A stretch of 64,000 nucleotides of DNA from Clostridium sp. AF27-2AA (GCF_003478505.1 NZ_QUFI01000007.1:62001-126000); one strand, 5' to 3'; positions 16,868-25,917 are shown, counted from the first letter of the stretch. A program made the numbers and translations. The notes: a model not told the origin generated them from the sequence alone.

Positions 16868-17752
16868 TTACAGTGCGGAATGTTCAAAATGCGTCAGCAG
16901 AAGCCGGATCAGCTGCTTCATAGGCTCAGAAAGCGTACAGGTCTTTGGGTAAGCGGCTACAATGTAAAAGGTAAACGGAGGATTGAGGGAATACGTGCGG
17001 AAGGTGTCCCCCTCGTGGTGGGAATCGCCTGGTACAAACGCATTTCCAAGTCCTTTGTTTAACATATAGCGGCGGGAAACATTATCCTCGACCTCACAGA
17101 TGACGTTGGGCTGCAGCTGCATCGCGCGGAGGATCTGTTCTTCACTGTCACGGGCAAAAGAGGGGGCGTGGGTGAGAACAAAGTAATCATCCCGGAGTTT
17201 TTCGAAATTACCGGCATGGATCTCTTCCTGGGAGACTTCCGGATGACCATCCGGGAGAGCGAGTAGAAGTTCTCCGGTCCACAATGGAAGATATTCCAAA
17301 ACGGTGTGCTCTAAGGAGGCCGTAAGCACAATCCCAAGATCTGCCCTGCCCATGATCAGATCTTCCTTGGCCTTTGGGCTGTTGCAGCGCTGGGACAGGA
17401 TTTCAATGTCCGGATATAGTTCGCGGAATGCAGGCAGACATTCGATGGCGGATGAGGTCGCGCAGGCAAAACGGAGCGTGTTTTTATTACTGCGACTCAT
17501 GGAGGAAATCTTTTTTAAGGCTTCCCGCTTGATCTGCAGGATAGAATGTGCCCCATTGATATAGATTCTCCCGGCATCGGTGATGGAAAGTCCATTTTTT
17601 TCCCGCAAAAACAGCGGGGTTCCAAGCTCGTCTTCCAGCTTTTTTAACCGCTGGCTGAGTGCTGGCTGGGAAAGATAGAGACGCTCGGCTGCTTTGCTGA
17701 GGCTTTTTTCTTCTGCAATGGCAATGACATATTCTAAGATTTTGGTGTCCAT
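16868..17752 (-). CDS. LysR-family regulator, short member of a coupled pair
   Basis: The 294-aa LysR protein has its helix-turn-helix at about residues 18-37 (SKAAERLYLSQPALSQRL). It is paralogous to the LysR at 11981 (AIAEEKS.SKAA.RL.LSQPALS shared) and, like it, is the second gene of a pair: its start overlaps the upstream LysR gene by 19 bp. The pair is divergent from tctCBA-esterase genes at 18994-24744. The reading frame is full length although a transposase fragment begins right at its stop codon. Confidence 0.9.
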   Translation of the reverse strand: MDTKILEYVIAIAEEKSLSKAAERLYLSQPALSQRLKKLEDELGTPLFLREKNGLSITDAGRIYINGAHSILQIKREALKKISSMSRSNKNTLRFACATSSAIECLPAFRELYPDIEILSQRCNSPKAKEDLIMGRADLGIVLTASLEHTVLEYLPLWTGELLLALPDGHPEVSQEEIHAGNFEKLRDDYFVLTHAPSFARDSEEQILRAMQLQPNVICEVEDNVSRRYMLNKGLGNAFVPGDSHHEGDTFRTYSLNPPFTFYIVAAYPKTCTLSEPMKQLIRLLLTHFEHSAL

Positions 17753-18741
17753 GTGTGGGTTCTCCGTTCCGTATCATATAATTCGTATTCTTTTAAAAGT
17801 CTTTTGGCATTGGCATTCGGATTGAAACGGTAATTTGCCCGTTTGCTTTCCTGCAGATAGTTTAAATAGATCAGGAAACGTTCTTCCTCGCTCAGAATGT
17901 GATCGGGAGCGGACATGATGGTCATATGCACGGAATAAGACGGTTTCAAAGAAAAGTAGACCAGGTTTTTGGAAGGCTCCACATGACCGCGTCCAAGCAG
18001 CGCTACACCGGCGCCCTGGTCTGCCATGTGCTTTAAGATCAGGTTGTTGTCGGATTCGTAAACAACGGTCGGCTGCATCTGGTTCTGCTGAAAAATCATA
18101 TCCGCAGTCTGCCGTATGGTTGAATTTTCCGTAGCGAGCAGGAACGGGGTGTCCTGAAATTTACGGATATCAATCGCGGTCAGGTGATCGAGGTCCTGGC
18201 TTGCCTGGTAGGCAAGAGGATGGAAGGAAGGAACGAAAAGAACCAGTTCTTCTTCATGGAAAGAAGTATGGATGATATCGGGTTCGTCCGGGTCGTTGCA
18301 GGTGCCAAGTGCCAGTTCGACGCTGTGGTCCTGGATGGCGCGGCGCAGTCCTGCCATATAACGTTCTTTCATCTCGATTTTTACATTGGGGTAACGGCGG
18401 TGAAACTGGTTGAAGATCTGGGCGATGGCGATGGAACCGCGCAGCGGAGTCACGCCAATGTGCAAGGTTTTCTGGTAACCGTTGGAGAGCTCGGAAATAA
18501 TCTGATATGTCTGCTCTTTCACACCGATGATACGGGTAGCGGCTTCCAGATAGATTTTCCCTGCAGCGGTTGGATACAGCTGTTTTTTATAACGAAGGAA
18601 TAATTCCGTTCCCAGTTCATCTTCCAGTTCTGCCAGGTATTTGCTGAGCGCCGGCTGGGATACTCCGAGTTCTTTGGCAGCAGCAGACAGATTGCCGGTT
18701 TCGGCGATCGAAAGCACATAAGTAAGTTGTCTGGTATTCAT
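17734..18741 (-). CDS. LysR-family regulator, long member of a coupled pair
   Basis: The 335-aa protein starts at ATG 18741, 7 nt after GGAGG; a longer frame upstream has no ribosome-binding site. The DNA-binding domain includes LSAAAKELGVSQPALSKYL. It shares with the LysR at 12877 the IGVTPLRG block and an unusual C-terminal extension, here about 35 residues with NPNANAKRLLKEYELYD. It is divergent from the TTT operon starting with tctC at 18994 and probably controls it, perhaps with its overlapping partner. The function of the extension is unknown. Confidence 0.9.
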   Translation of the reverse strand: MNTRQLTYVLSIAETGNLSAAAKELGVSQPALSKYLAELEDELGTELFLRYKKQLYPTAAGKIYLEAATRIIGVKEQTYQIISELSNGYQKTLHIGVTPLRGSIAIAQIFNQFHRRYPNVKIEMKERYMAGLRRAIQDHSVELALGTCNDPDEPDIIHTSFHEEELVLFVPSFHPLAYQASQDLDHLTAIDIRKFQDTPFLLATENSTIRQTADMIFQQNQMQPTVVYESDNNLILKHMADQGAGVALLGRGHVEPSKNLVYFSLKPSYSVHMTIMSAPDHILSEEERFLIYLNYLQESKRANYRFNPNANAKRLLKEYELYDTERRTHTWTPKS

Positions 18742-18993
18742 GTGACAGCCTCCATAACAAGCATCGCTGTGTGCAAAACGCAGGAGCAACAATGTATAAC
18801 TTTTACTTATATGATATATAAAATTAACCTGTTTGTCAATCGTCATATTGTGTATTATAATACAGACATAGATGAGAAAAGAAATACAGATTGACTCATC
18901 AGAAACAAAATCGTAAATTTTTTCATAACAGGTAATCGGGAAAAACTATAATTATTTGTTATGAATTAGAAAAAAGGAGAGGGAGAAAACACT

Positions 18994-20100
18994 ATGAAAA
19001 AGAACAGATTATTTGCAGCAGCTATGGCAGCATGTCTGACCGCAGTAAGCCTTGCAGGATGCGGATCATCCTCAAGCTCTGAGACCACTGCAGCAGCAAC
19101 GACCGCTGCAGCAACAGAGAGCAAAGCAGAGGGCGGCGATACCGCAGCAGCAGGCGATGCAGTAGGTCCGTGGAAATCCGGCGACAACGTTTACATCGAC
19201 GTTCCGGCAAAAGCAGGCGGCGGTACTGACCTGTACACCCGTTATTTAACCCAGGCTCTTGGCGAGGTTTGCCCAGGCGTAAACTTCGTTGTAACCAACT
19301 ACGATACCGGTGAAGTTGGTATGGAGCACACCAAGAACGCAGCAGCAGACGGCTTAACCCTGGTTACCTGCCACGGCGGCGCTATCATCCAGTATCTTGC
19401 TGGTTCTTCTGAAGTTAACATCAAAGATGACTTAAAGGTTGTTGGTATCATGAACCAGGGCGGTCCGCAGGCCATCATCGCAAAACCGGGCGCTCCGTAC
19501 AAAAACTTTGCAGAGCTGGCTGATTATATCAAAGCTAACCCAGGTCAGGTAGTTATCGGTTGTTCCTTAGGCGGTACCACCCAGGTGCTCTTCACTTCCC
19601 TGGTTGAGGCTCTGACCGGTGATGCAAACTCCGTAAACTATGTACAGTGCTCTTCCGAGGCTGATAAGCTGACCAACGTTGCAGCAGGTTCTATCGATAT
19701 TGCAAACTGCTCTATCCCGAACGCAGAGTCTTACGATGCTGACAACAAGATTACCGTACTGGGAAGCCTTGGACCGAAAGTAGCAACCCTTGAGAACATG
19801 AGTGAGCTGGTTGGTACTGAGCTGGATGAGAAGTTCGCTACTACCCAGGAGCAGGGTATCGATGTAACCTGGGATTCCAACTACTATGTACTGGCTCCGA
19901 AGGATACTCCGGATGAGATCTGCGAGGCAATCAACGAGGCTCTGTGCAAAGCCAGCGAAGTTCAGTCCTTCATCGATGGCAACAACTCCATGGCTACCTA
20001 CATTGCAGCTGTAAACTATGAGGATACCAAGAAAGCTCTGGATGACGAGTGGGCATTCCAGGATGGCCTTGTATCTTCCATGGGTCTGAAGGTTCGCTAA
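18994..20100 (+). CDS. tctC: TctC-family substrate-binding lipoprotein
   Basis: The 368-aa receptor of the second TTT system begins MKKNRLFAAAMAACLTAV and has a lipobox LAGC with Cys at residue 23, followed by a Ser/Thr/Ala-rich linker. The mature domain opens with VYIDVPAKAGGGTDLYTRY, the Bug-family pocket motif. It is only distantly related to the TctC at 10826 and so likely binds another carboxylate. Here tctC comes first, unlike the gudD operon where it is last. A terminator-like hairpin follows, which should give more receptor than permease mRNA. A -10-like TATAAT lies at 18947-18952. Confidence 0.92.
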   Translation: MKKNRLFAAAMAACLTAVSLAGCGSSSSSETTAAATTAAATESKAEGGDTAAAGDAVGPWKSGDNVYIDVPAKAGGGTDLYTRYLTQALGEVCPGVNFVVTNYDTGEVGMEHTKNAAADGLTLVTCHGGAIIQYLAGSSEVNIKDDLKVVGIMNQGGPQAIIAKPGAPYKNFAELADYIKANPGQVVIGCSLGGTTQVLFTSLVEALTGDANSVNYVQCSSEADKLTNVAAGSIDIANCSIPNAESYDADNKITVLGSLGPKVATLENMSELVGTELDEKFATTQEQGIDVTWDSNYYVLAPKDTPDEICEAINEALCKASEVQSFIDGNNSMATYIAAVNYEDTKKALDDEWAFQDGLVSSMGLKVR

Positions 20101-20131
20101 AAAACCGAACAGAAACGAAACTAAAAAACAT

Positions 20132-20167
20132 GTCCGGCTGTCCTTACGGGCAGCCGGATTTCTTTTT
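20132..20167 (+). terminator. Leaky terminator between tctC and tctB
   Basis: GTCCGGCTG / CAGCCGGA is followed by TTTCTTTTT and only 15 bp later by the tctB start, so partial read-through is expected. Confidence 0.7.
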
Positions 20168-20182
20168 AAGGAGAGATTTCCT

Positions 20183-20686
20183 ATGAAAAAATTGAATCGT
20201 ACCTATATCATGGGTATTGTGTTTATCATTCTGGCTCTGTGGGTTCTGTTCCAGACCACACAGATTCCGGAAAAACTGGTTTCCAACGAGCCGGGACCAA
20301 AGCTGTTCCCGTACATTTCCGCGATCGGCATGATCGTCATGGCAGTTCTGTCCATGATCTTCGATGGTAAAAAAGAAGCAGAAGATAACAAAAATGGCGC
20401 TGCTCCTTACCTGGATGCAGCAGGATGGAAACGTCTGGCACTGATCATGGTTGAGTGTATCGTATTCTGCGTAGCCATGAACGTAATTGGTTTTTGGATC
20501 ACTGCCATGGTTGGCATGATGATGTTCATCATGACCCTGAAAGTGGACAAGAAGATCAACCTTGTATTTGCAATCGTATTCAGCATTGCACTGGGCAGCC
20601 TGTGCTACTTCGGATTTACCAAGGGCTTCAACATCCCGCTTCCGAAGGGTTTGATCTGGAGTTCCCTTGGCATTAAGATGCCGTAA
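20183..20686 (+). CDS. tctB: Tripartite tricarboxylate transporter, small subunit TctB
   Basis: The 167-aa protein has four predicted membrane helices (about residues 9-27, 41-57, 82-113 and 127-152) and the N-terminal Thr/Pro segment TTQIPEKLVSNEPGPKLFP typical of TctB. AAGGAG lies 8 nt before ATG 20183. It follows tctC after a probable attenuating terminator and precedes tctA by 21 bp. It is clearly different in sequence from the two near-identical TctB copies at 8679 and 27739. Confidence 0.88.
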   Translation: MKKLNRTYIMGIVFIILALWVLFQTTQIPEKLVSNEPGPKLFPYISAIGMIVMAVLSMIFDGKKEAEDNKNGAAPYLDAAGWKRLALIMVECIVFCVAMNVIGFWITAMVGMMMFIMTLKVDKKINLVFAIVFSIALGSLCYFGFTKGFNIPLPKGLIWSSLGIKMP

Positions 20687-20707
20687 GCAAGAAGGAGGAA
20701 ATAGAAA

Positions 20708-22201
20708 ATGGCTAGTTATCTTTCAGCACTTGGCGTTTTGTTCCAGCCGATGAACTTCATCATGATGTACCTGTGTTCCTTGGTCGGTTGTGTACTTGGT
20801 GCAATCCCTGGTCTTTCCGGCGGTCTTGGTATCACCCTGATTCTGCCGATGACGTTCGCATTAAACACAAACTTAAGCTTTGCAATGCTGCTTGGTATGT
20901 ATGTCGGCGGTGTATCCGGTTCTTTCATCGCAGCAGTATTAGTCGGAATCCCTGGTTCCGCAGCTTCCATCGGTACCTGTTATGATGGTTATCCGATGAC
21001 CCAGAAAGGTCAGGCAGCACGTGCGCTGACCATCGGTATCACCGGTTCCTTTATCGGTACCCTGGTTTCTATCATCGTTGCAACCCTCTGCTCTACCTTC
21101 ATTGCAGATGTTGCCCTGATGCTTGGACCGTGGGAGTACTTCAGCCTTTGCCTGATGGCAATCACCATGGTAGTTGGTTTAAGCAACGGTTCCATTTTCA
21201 AAGGTCTGTTAGCTGCATTCTTTGGTCTGTGGCTTTCTACCATTGGTTCCGATATGGTTACCAACCAGCTTCGTTTCACCTTTAAGAATACCAACCTGTA
21301 TGGCGGTATCAACGTTGTCTGCCTTCTGATGGGTACTTTCGCACTGCAGCAGGTAGCAACCAGCTACGCAAAGAACAATCTGGATATGCCGGAAGTAGAT
21401 GCAGGTTCCTTAAAGGGATTTGGACTTAGCTTTAAAGATTTCAAAGCAAACTTAAAGACTATTATCACTTCCCTGTTCATTGGTCTGTGGATCGGCTTCC
21501 TTCCGGGCATGGGTTCCGGTATCTCCAACCTGATCGCTTATGGTCAGGCAAAGAAGATGAGCAAACATCCGGAGAAGTTCGGTACCGGTATCGATGAAGG
21601 TATCTGGGCAACCGAGGTTGCAAACAACGCAGGTGTCGGCGGCGCAATCATCCCGATGATCGCTCTTGGTATCCCTGGCGATGCAACCACCGTACTGTTA
21701 ATGTCTGCCATGACCATTCACGGACTGCAGGCAGGCCCGATGTTCATTAAGAACAACCCGCTCCTTGCAAACTTGATCTTTGCAACCGTACTGGTATCTG
21801 CAATCCTCATCTTTGTAACCGAGCTGTTTACCAAACGCTGGTTCCCAATGCTGTTAAAGGCTCCGTACCATTACCTTTACAGCGCGATCCTCATGATCTG
21901 CTTCTTAGGTGCTTACTCCGCATCTACCTCGATGTTCAGTGTTTACCTGGTACTGGTATTCGGTGCCGTTGGTATCCTGATGGAGTTCTTCAAGATGCCG
22001 GGTACCCCGTTAATGCTTGCATTCATTCTGGGAAGCAAGATTGAGAGTTACTTCCGTATGGGCTGCTCTTACGCAAGAGGCGATATGACTTCTTTCGTAA
22101 CCCGTCCGATTTCCCTGATCTTCATCCTGATCGCTGTTTACAGTGTGGTTGGACCGATCATCACAAAAATGCTGAAGAAACGGAAAGCAGCAGCAAACTA
22201 G
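20708..22201 (+). CDS. tctA: Tripartite tricarboxylate transporter, large permease TctA
   Basis: The 497-aa permease carries the two family repeats GAIPGLSGGLGITLILP (about residue 32) and GFLPGMGSGISNLIAYG (about 263), plus CYDGYPMTQKG and GIPGDATTVLLMSAM. AGGAGG precedes ATG 20708. It completes the second TctCBA transporter. It is much less similar to the TctA at 9192 than that one is to the copy at 28255, so this operon is an older, separate lineage. A terminator follows about 80 bp downstream, before the esterase genes. Confidence 0.95.
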   Translation: MASYLSALGVLFQPMNFIMMYLCSLVGCVLGAIPGLSGGLGITLILPMTFALNTNLSFAMLLGMYVGGVSGSFIAAVLVGIPGSAASIGTCYDGYPMTQKGQAARALTIGITGSFIGTLVSIIVATLCSTFIADVALMLGPWEYFSLCLMAITMVVGLSNGSIFKGLLAAFFGLWLSTIGSDMVTNQLRFTFKNTNLYGGINVVCLLMGTFALQQVATSYAKNNLDMPEVDAGSLKGFGLSFKDFKANLKTIITSLFIGLWIGFLPGMGSGISNLIAYGQAKKMSKHPEKFGTGIDEGIWATEVANNAGVGGAIIPMIALGIPGDATTVLLMSAMTIHGLQAGPMFIKNNPLLANLIFATVLVSAILIFVTELFTKRWFPMLLKAPYHYLYSAILMICFLGAYSASTSMFSVYLVLVFGAVGILMEFFKMPGTPLMLAFILGSKIESYFRMGCSYARGDMTSFVTRPISLIFILIAVYSVVGPIITKMLKKRKAAAN

Positions 22202-22280
22202 GCAGAATGGGTGTCGGTATAGGTCGGCAACAAGAGATGTAAACCAAACTGTTTTTAGAACAGCAGTGAGATAAGGTGAG

Positions 22281-22312
22281 AAGCCGGAGCTAGAAATAGG
22301 CTTCGGCTTTCT
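22281..22312 (+). terminator. Terminator after tctA
   Basis: AAGCCGGAGC / GCTTCGGCTT (one G-U pair) with a GAAA-containing loop is followed by TTTCTT. Confidence 0.6.
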
Positions 22313-22416
22313 TACTGCCAAAAATCGGAAAATCGTTAAGAAAATTAGAAAAATTGAGAAAGACAGAATAAATCAGAAATCAGAATACGTTGAATGACAT
22401 GAATGGAGGACAAGTG

Positions 22417-23310
22417 ATGCTGACACAGGAACAAAAAGAGACCATGATCGCGGCACTCCGCGGCAAGAGTGTGGCAAAAGAGAACATTACCGAGGAATAC
22501 AAAAAGAACCTGGACCTGGCCGAGCGCGAAGAAGTCAAAGTGACGACTTCCGAGGGACCGGTTCCGTGCTATATCTTTACAGCGAAAAACCGTACCAAAA
22601 ACTGTCCGGTACACATCAACGTACACGGCGGCGGATTTGTACGCCCGCATGTGCTGAGAGATGAGATCTACTCTGCAAAGGTGGCAGATGCGATCCAGGG
22701 AATCGTTGTGGATGTGGATTACAGCCTGGCTCCGGAGTATCCGTACCCGAAGGCATTCAACGAGACCTATGAAGTATGCAGATGGGTATTTTCCATGCTG
22801 GAGCACTGGGATGCGGACAGCAAACGCGTATCCATGGGAGGACACAGCGCAGGTGCAAACCTGACTGCCGCTGTCTGCTTAAAGGCAAACCAGACCAAAG
22901 AGTTCCAGTTCTGCCTGCAGGTTCTGGATTATGGCGCATTCGATATGGTAACTGACCCGGCAGACAAGCCGGAGGCAGCAACCAACATGATCCCGGTAGA
23001 GCGTGGCAGAATGTTCAGCCTTGCTTACACCGACGGGAATCCGGAAACCTTAAAGGATCCGTACTGCAGCCCGCTTTTAGCAACCGATGAGATGTTGAAA
23101 GGGCTTCCGGAAGCGCTGATCACCAGTGCCGGACATGATAATTTCCGTTTCGAGGATGCGGATTATGCAAGACGTCTGGTATTGGCCGGAGTAAAAGTTA
23201 CCCAGAAATGCTTCTTAAATTCTTACCACGGCTTCATCGTTCACTGCACGGATGAGTGGGAAGAAGGACAGCAGCTCGTAATTGATACGATCAAACAGGC
23301 ATCCCTGTAG
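22417..23310 (+). CDS. Alpha/beta-hydrolase esterase of the HSL/Aes type
   Basis: The 297-aa protein shows the HSL-family oxyanion motif HGGGF (residues 70-74) and the nucleophile motif GGHSAG with Ser144. Acid and base are likely in the C-terminal segment ITSAGHDNFRFEDAD and NSYHGF. No signal peptide is present. ATG 22417 has GGAGG 7 nt upstream; earlier in-frame ATGs lack one. It starts a group of two esterases and a DUF3237 gene behind the second TTT operon. Probable role: hydrolysing an imported ester or carbohydrate acyl group; substrate unknown. Confidence 0.85.
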   Translation: MLTQEQKETMIAALRGKSVAKENITEEYKKNLDLAEREEVKVTTSEGPVPCYIFTAKNRTKNCPVHINVHGGGFVRPHVLRDEIYSAKVADAIQGIVVDVDYSLAPEYPYPKAFNETYEVCRWVFSMLEHWDADSKRVSMGGHSAGANLTAAVCLKANQTKEFQFCLQVLDYGAFDMVTDPADKPEAATNMIPVERGRMFSLAYTDGNPETLKDPYCSPLLATDEMLKGLPEALITSAGHDNFRFEDADYARRLVLAGVKVTQKCFLNSYHGFIVHCTDEWEEGQQLVIDTIKQASL

Positions 23311-23327
23311 AATGGAGGAAACAATCG

Positions 23328-23786
23328 ATGAACGTTCAGTTAGATGCAGAACTGGTTATGGAGCTTCGTGCAGATTGTCCGGAGGAGGACAGACTGGTTG
23401 TCGGAGGCAATGACTGGGGATATTTAAAGGTGATCCAGATCAAAGGCGGCCATTTTGAGGGCGAGAAGCTCCGTGGTCGTGTTGTACCGGGCGGTGCAGA
23501 CTGGAATATGGGAGTCGGCGGAGACACGGAGGATACCGTAAGCTCCAGAACCGTATTCGCAAAATATTTGCTTCAGACCGATGACGGTGTTTACATTGCC
23601 ATCGAAAACCTTGGCTATAAATATGCAGACCAGGAGAAGAACAGCGTCATCCAGACCCGTCCATCCTTCCATGCGCCAAGAGGAAAATATGAGTGGCTGA
23701 ACTATGGTGTCTATGTCGGAAGTCTTTCCGGAAGCACCGTAGACGGAGTCCGTGGTGTCAATATTAAGATTTATAAAATGATGTAA
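23328..23786 (+). CDS. DUF3237 domain protein
   Basis: The 152-aa protein matches the DUF3237 (UPF0311) pattern: IKGGHFEGEKLRGRVVPGG near residues 37-55, a short LLQTDDGVYI strand, and a C-terminal WLNYGVYVG segment. The family is a small beta-barrel and has no established biochemical role, though it commonly occurs with hydrolases and aromatic or sugar-ester catabolic genes. It lies between two esterase genes with spacings of 17 and 34 bp, so it is co-transcribed. It may bind or isomerise the product of these esterases; this is inference. Confidence 0.85.
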   Translation: MNVQLDAELVMELRADCPEEDRLVVGGNDWGYLKVIQIKGGHFEGEKLRGRVVPGGADWNMGVGGDTEDTVSSRTVFAKYLLQTDDGVYIAIENLGYKYADQEKNSVIQTRPSFHAPRGKYEWLNYGVYVGSLSGSTVDGVRGVNIKIYKMM

Positions 23787-23820
23787 GCATAAGTGAGGCA
23801 GGCAGAAAGGAGCCGGAATT

Positions 23821-24744
23821 ATGAAAAAAGTAATCAAACCGGGCAGGGCAAGAAAGAGCATTAACTTTATTGATAATATCGTATATTCCAGACAGAAAGA
23901 CCTCGAAGGCAATGAGATGGAGCTGAAGATGTCCATCATGCTGCAGAACGGAAACAGCGAGATGCGTCTGGCATCCGGACATGACGATGAGGCAGACGAC
24001 AAGACTCCGAAGCCGGCAATTCTGTGGGTTCCGGGCGGCGGATACCGTGGATGCGATAAGAACCTGATGGTAGCGGAGATGGCATTTTTAGCAGATGCCG
24101 GATACGTGGTTGCTTCCATGTATTACCGCAGCAGTGCCGAAGCACATATGCCCTCCCAGATCATCGACGTAAAGACTTCGATCCGTTTCCTGCGTGCCCA
24201 TGCAGATGAGTATGAGATTGATCCGGACCGCATCGGTATCATCGGTAGATCTGCAGGCGGACATCTTTCTGCACTGGCTGCCATGAATTCCGATCTGTAT
24301 GAGAGTGAAGAGTGGAGCGGCTATTCTTCCAAAGTGCAGGCTTGCTGCGATATGTTCGGACCGGTTGATTTCTTAAAGCTGATTGAGATTGATGAGCATG
24401 AGATTGCCACCAACCCGAATTTCCGCTGGAAATCCATGGCGGAGACGCATGAGGGAGCACTGATGGGCGGAGACCCGGCAACCTTAAGAGAGCGTTCCAA
24501 AGAGTTCTGCCCGCCGTACATTCTGACCAAAGAGATGTGTCCGATGCTGATCCTGCATGGAGACTGCGACAAGCTGGTTCCGTGCTCCATCAGTGAGGAA
24601 TTCTATGATAAGATCGTGGAGGCAGGTATGGAGGACCGTGCAGATCTTTACATTCTTGCAGGCGCCGGACATGGAACCAAAGAGTTCTTCCAGCCGGAGA
24701 CCAAGGAGATTATCTGTGCGTTCTTTGATAAAAATCTGAAATAA
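23821..24744 (+). CDS. Alpha/beta-hydrolase esterase, paralogue of the 15426 gene
   Basis: The 307-aa protein has PGGGY at residues 71-75, GRSAGGH with Ser144, an Asp in HGDCDKLVP and a His in GAGHGTKEFF. It is the same length as, and about 65-70% identical to, the esterase at 15426, so the two are in-window paralogues. It ends the esterase-DUF3237-esterase group and is followed by a terminator. Both copies are next to carboxylate transporters of different families, which suggests that the esterase is functionally tied to the transported compounds. Confidence 0.87.
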   Translation: MKKVIKPGRARKSINFIDNIVYSRQKDLEGNEMELKMSIMLQNGNSEMRLASGHDDEADDKTPKPAILWVPGGGYRGCDKNLMVAEMAFLADAGYVVASMYYRSSAEAHMPSQIIDVKTSIRFLRAHADEYEIDPDRIGIIGRSAGGHLSALAAMNSDLYESEEWSGYSSKVQACCDMFGPVDFLKLIEIDEHEIATNPNFRWKSMAETHEGALMGGDPATLRERSKEFCPPYILTKEMCPMLILHGDCDKLVPCSISEEFYDKIVEAGMEDRADLYILAGAGHGTKEFFQPETKEIICAFFDKNLK

Positions 24745-24765
24745 AATCTAAAACATGACAGTTTC

Positions 24766-24806
24766 AAAGCCGACTTTGCTGCACAAAACAACAGAGTCGG
24801 CTTTTT
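24766..24806 (+). terminator. Terminator after the second paralogous esterase
   Basis: AAAGCCGACT / AGTCGGCTTTTT with a 17-nt loop. Confidence 0.8.
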
Positions 24807-24869
24807 CAAAAAGTAGATTGTAACAGAGTAAAAAAGCAAATCCCAAAAAGAAAGAAGAGGATCAGAAAT

Positions 24870-25844
24870 ATGATGAAAGTACAGGTACCGATGTGGTCAA
24901 CTGCCAGCGATGCAGAACTTCAGTTTTACCGGGAGATGGGCGTGGAGTATATCTCGGTCATGTTTCACGAAAACGACTGGGATTATGAGCGTGTGTCCCG
25001 CCTGCAGGAGCGCATGGCAAAGTTTGATCTGAAGATTACGGACGCAGGAAGCTTTTCCGTGTTTAAAAACCCGATCATTCATCTGGGACTGGAAGGCCGG
25101 GACGAGCAGATTGCGCGCTATAACCAGTTTACTACGGTTATGGGACAGTGTAAGATTCCGGTCTGCTCCCTGGCATGGCAGCCGGACGGTGCAGTGCGTT
25201 CCTACAAGAGGGTAGGAGAACATACCCGCGGTTCTGTCAGCGGGATCGTAGACATGGAGGAGATCGCAAAGCGGGAGGCGAGCCATGGACGGGTTTATTC
25301 GGAAGAAGAAATCTGGGATAATTTCAAATATTTTCTGGACCGGACACTCCCGGTATGTGAGAAAGCCGGTGTAAAGATGGCGCTTCACCCGAATGATCCG
25401 CCAGCTGCCTGTGTCATGGGAGTACCGAGCCTCATTTACAACAGCGATGGCTTTAAGCGTGCATTTGAACTGGCTGGAAACAGCCTGTATCTGGGCATGA
25501 AACTTTGCGTGGGCTGCTGGCTGGAAGCAGGGGAGCAGTTTGGCAACCTGATGGAAGACATCCGTTATTTTGTGGAGCAGGGCAAGGTGCTGGCTGTCCA
25601 TTTCCGCAACTTAAGTGCTCCGATGCCATATTTTGAGGAAGTACTTCTGGAAGATGGCTACGCAGACATGTATGAGATCATGAAGCAGTTGGTGCGCTGC
25701 GGCTGCGACGCCCTGATTTCGGTAGACCACGCATCCCACGGCGTTCCGGAATTCGGAGGAATGGCGGGTGCGTACGGATATTCCACTGGATATATGAAGG
25801 GGCTTCTGTATGCGGCAGAGCAGGAAGTGAAGCGCGTTCGTTAA
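24870..25844 (+). CDS. Mannonate dehydratase-like TIM-barrel protein (UxuA family)
   Basis: The 324-aa protein resembles D-mannonate dehydratase (UxuA), which converts D-mannonate to 2-keto-3-deoxygluconate. Family landmarks are LHPNDPP (UxuA has HPDDPP), KLCVGCW, VHFRNL and SVDHASHG. These supply H173, C213 (or C216), H244 and D286, matching the His/Cys/His/Asp metal site of the family. It is shorter than E. coli UxuA (about 394 aa), so it may be a subfamily with another substrate. Its last two codons and stop lie inside the 82-bp repeat, which also carries its terminator. It links the cluster to hexuronate or aldonate metabolism. Confidence 0.72.
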   Translation: MMKVQVPMWSTASDAELQFYREMGVEYISVMFHENDWDYERVSRLQERMAKFDLKITDAGSFSVFKNPIIHLGLEGRDEQIARYNQFTTVMGQCKIPVCSLAWQPDGAVRSYKRVGEHTRGSVSGIVDMEEIAKREASHGRVYSEEEIWDNFKYFLDRTLPVCEKAGVKMALHPNDPPAACVMGVPSLIYNSDGFKRAFELAGNSLYLGMKLCVGCWLEAGEQFGNLMEDIRYFVEQGKVLAVHFRNLSAPMPYFEEVLLEDGYADMYEIMKQLVRCGCDALISVDHASHGVPEFGGMAGAYGYSTGYMKGLLYAAEQEVKRVR

Positions 25845-25917
25845 TTAACAACCCCACACGTTATACCAGAAACTTATAAAATGGCTTGAATCCCACGGAT
25901 TTAAGCCATTTTTTCGT
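25836..25917 (+). repeat. 82-bp direct repeat, copy 2, containing a gene end and terminator
   Basis: It is identical to 16350-16431 over 82 bp; identity stops sharply at both ends. It contains the last two codons (Val-Arg) and stop of the UxuA-like gene and its terminator at 25878-25914. The copies are 9486 bp apart in direct orientation, so recombination between them would delete the third LysR pair, tctCBA, both esterases, the DUF3237 gene and the UxuA-like gene. Confidence 0.95.

Noticed and set aside
20132..20167. The hairpin after the second tctC as a complete operon end
   Set aside because: tctB and tctA follow at once without a visible promoter, so a leaky terminator is more likely.
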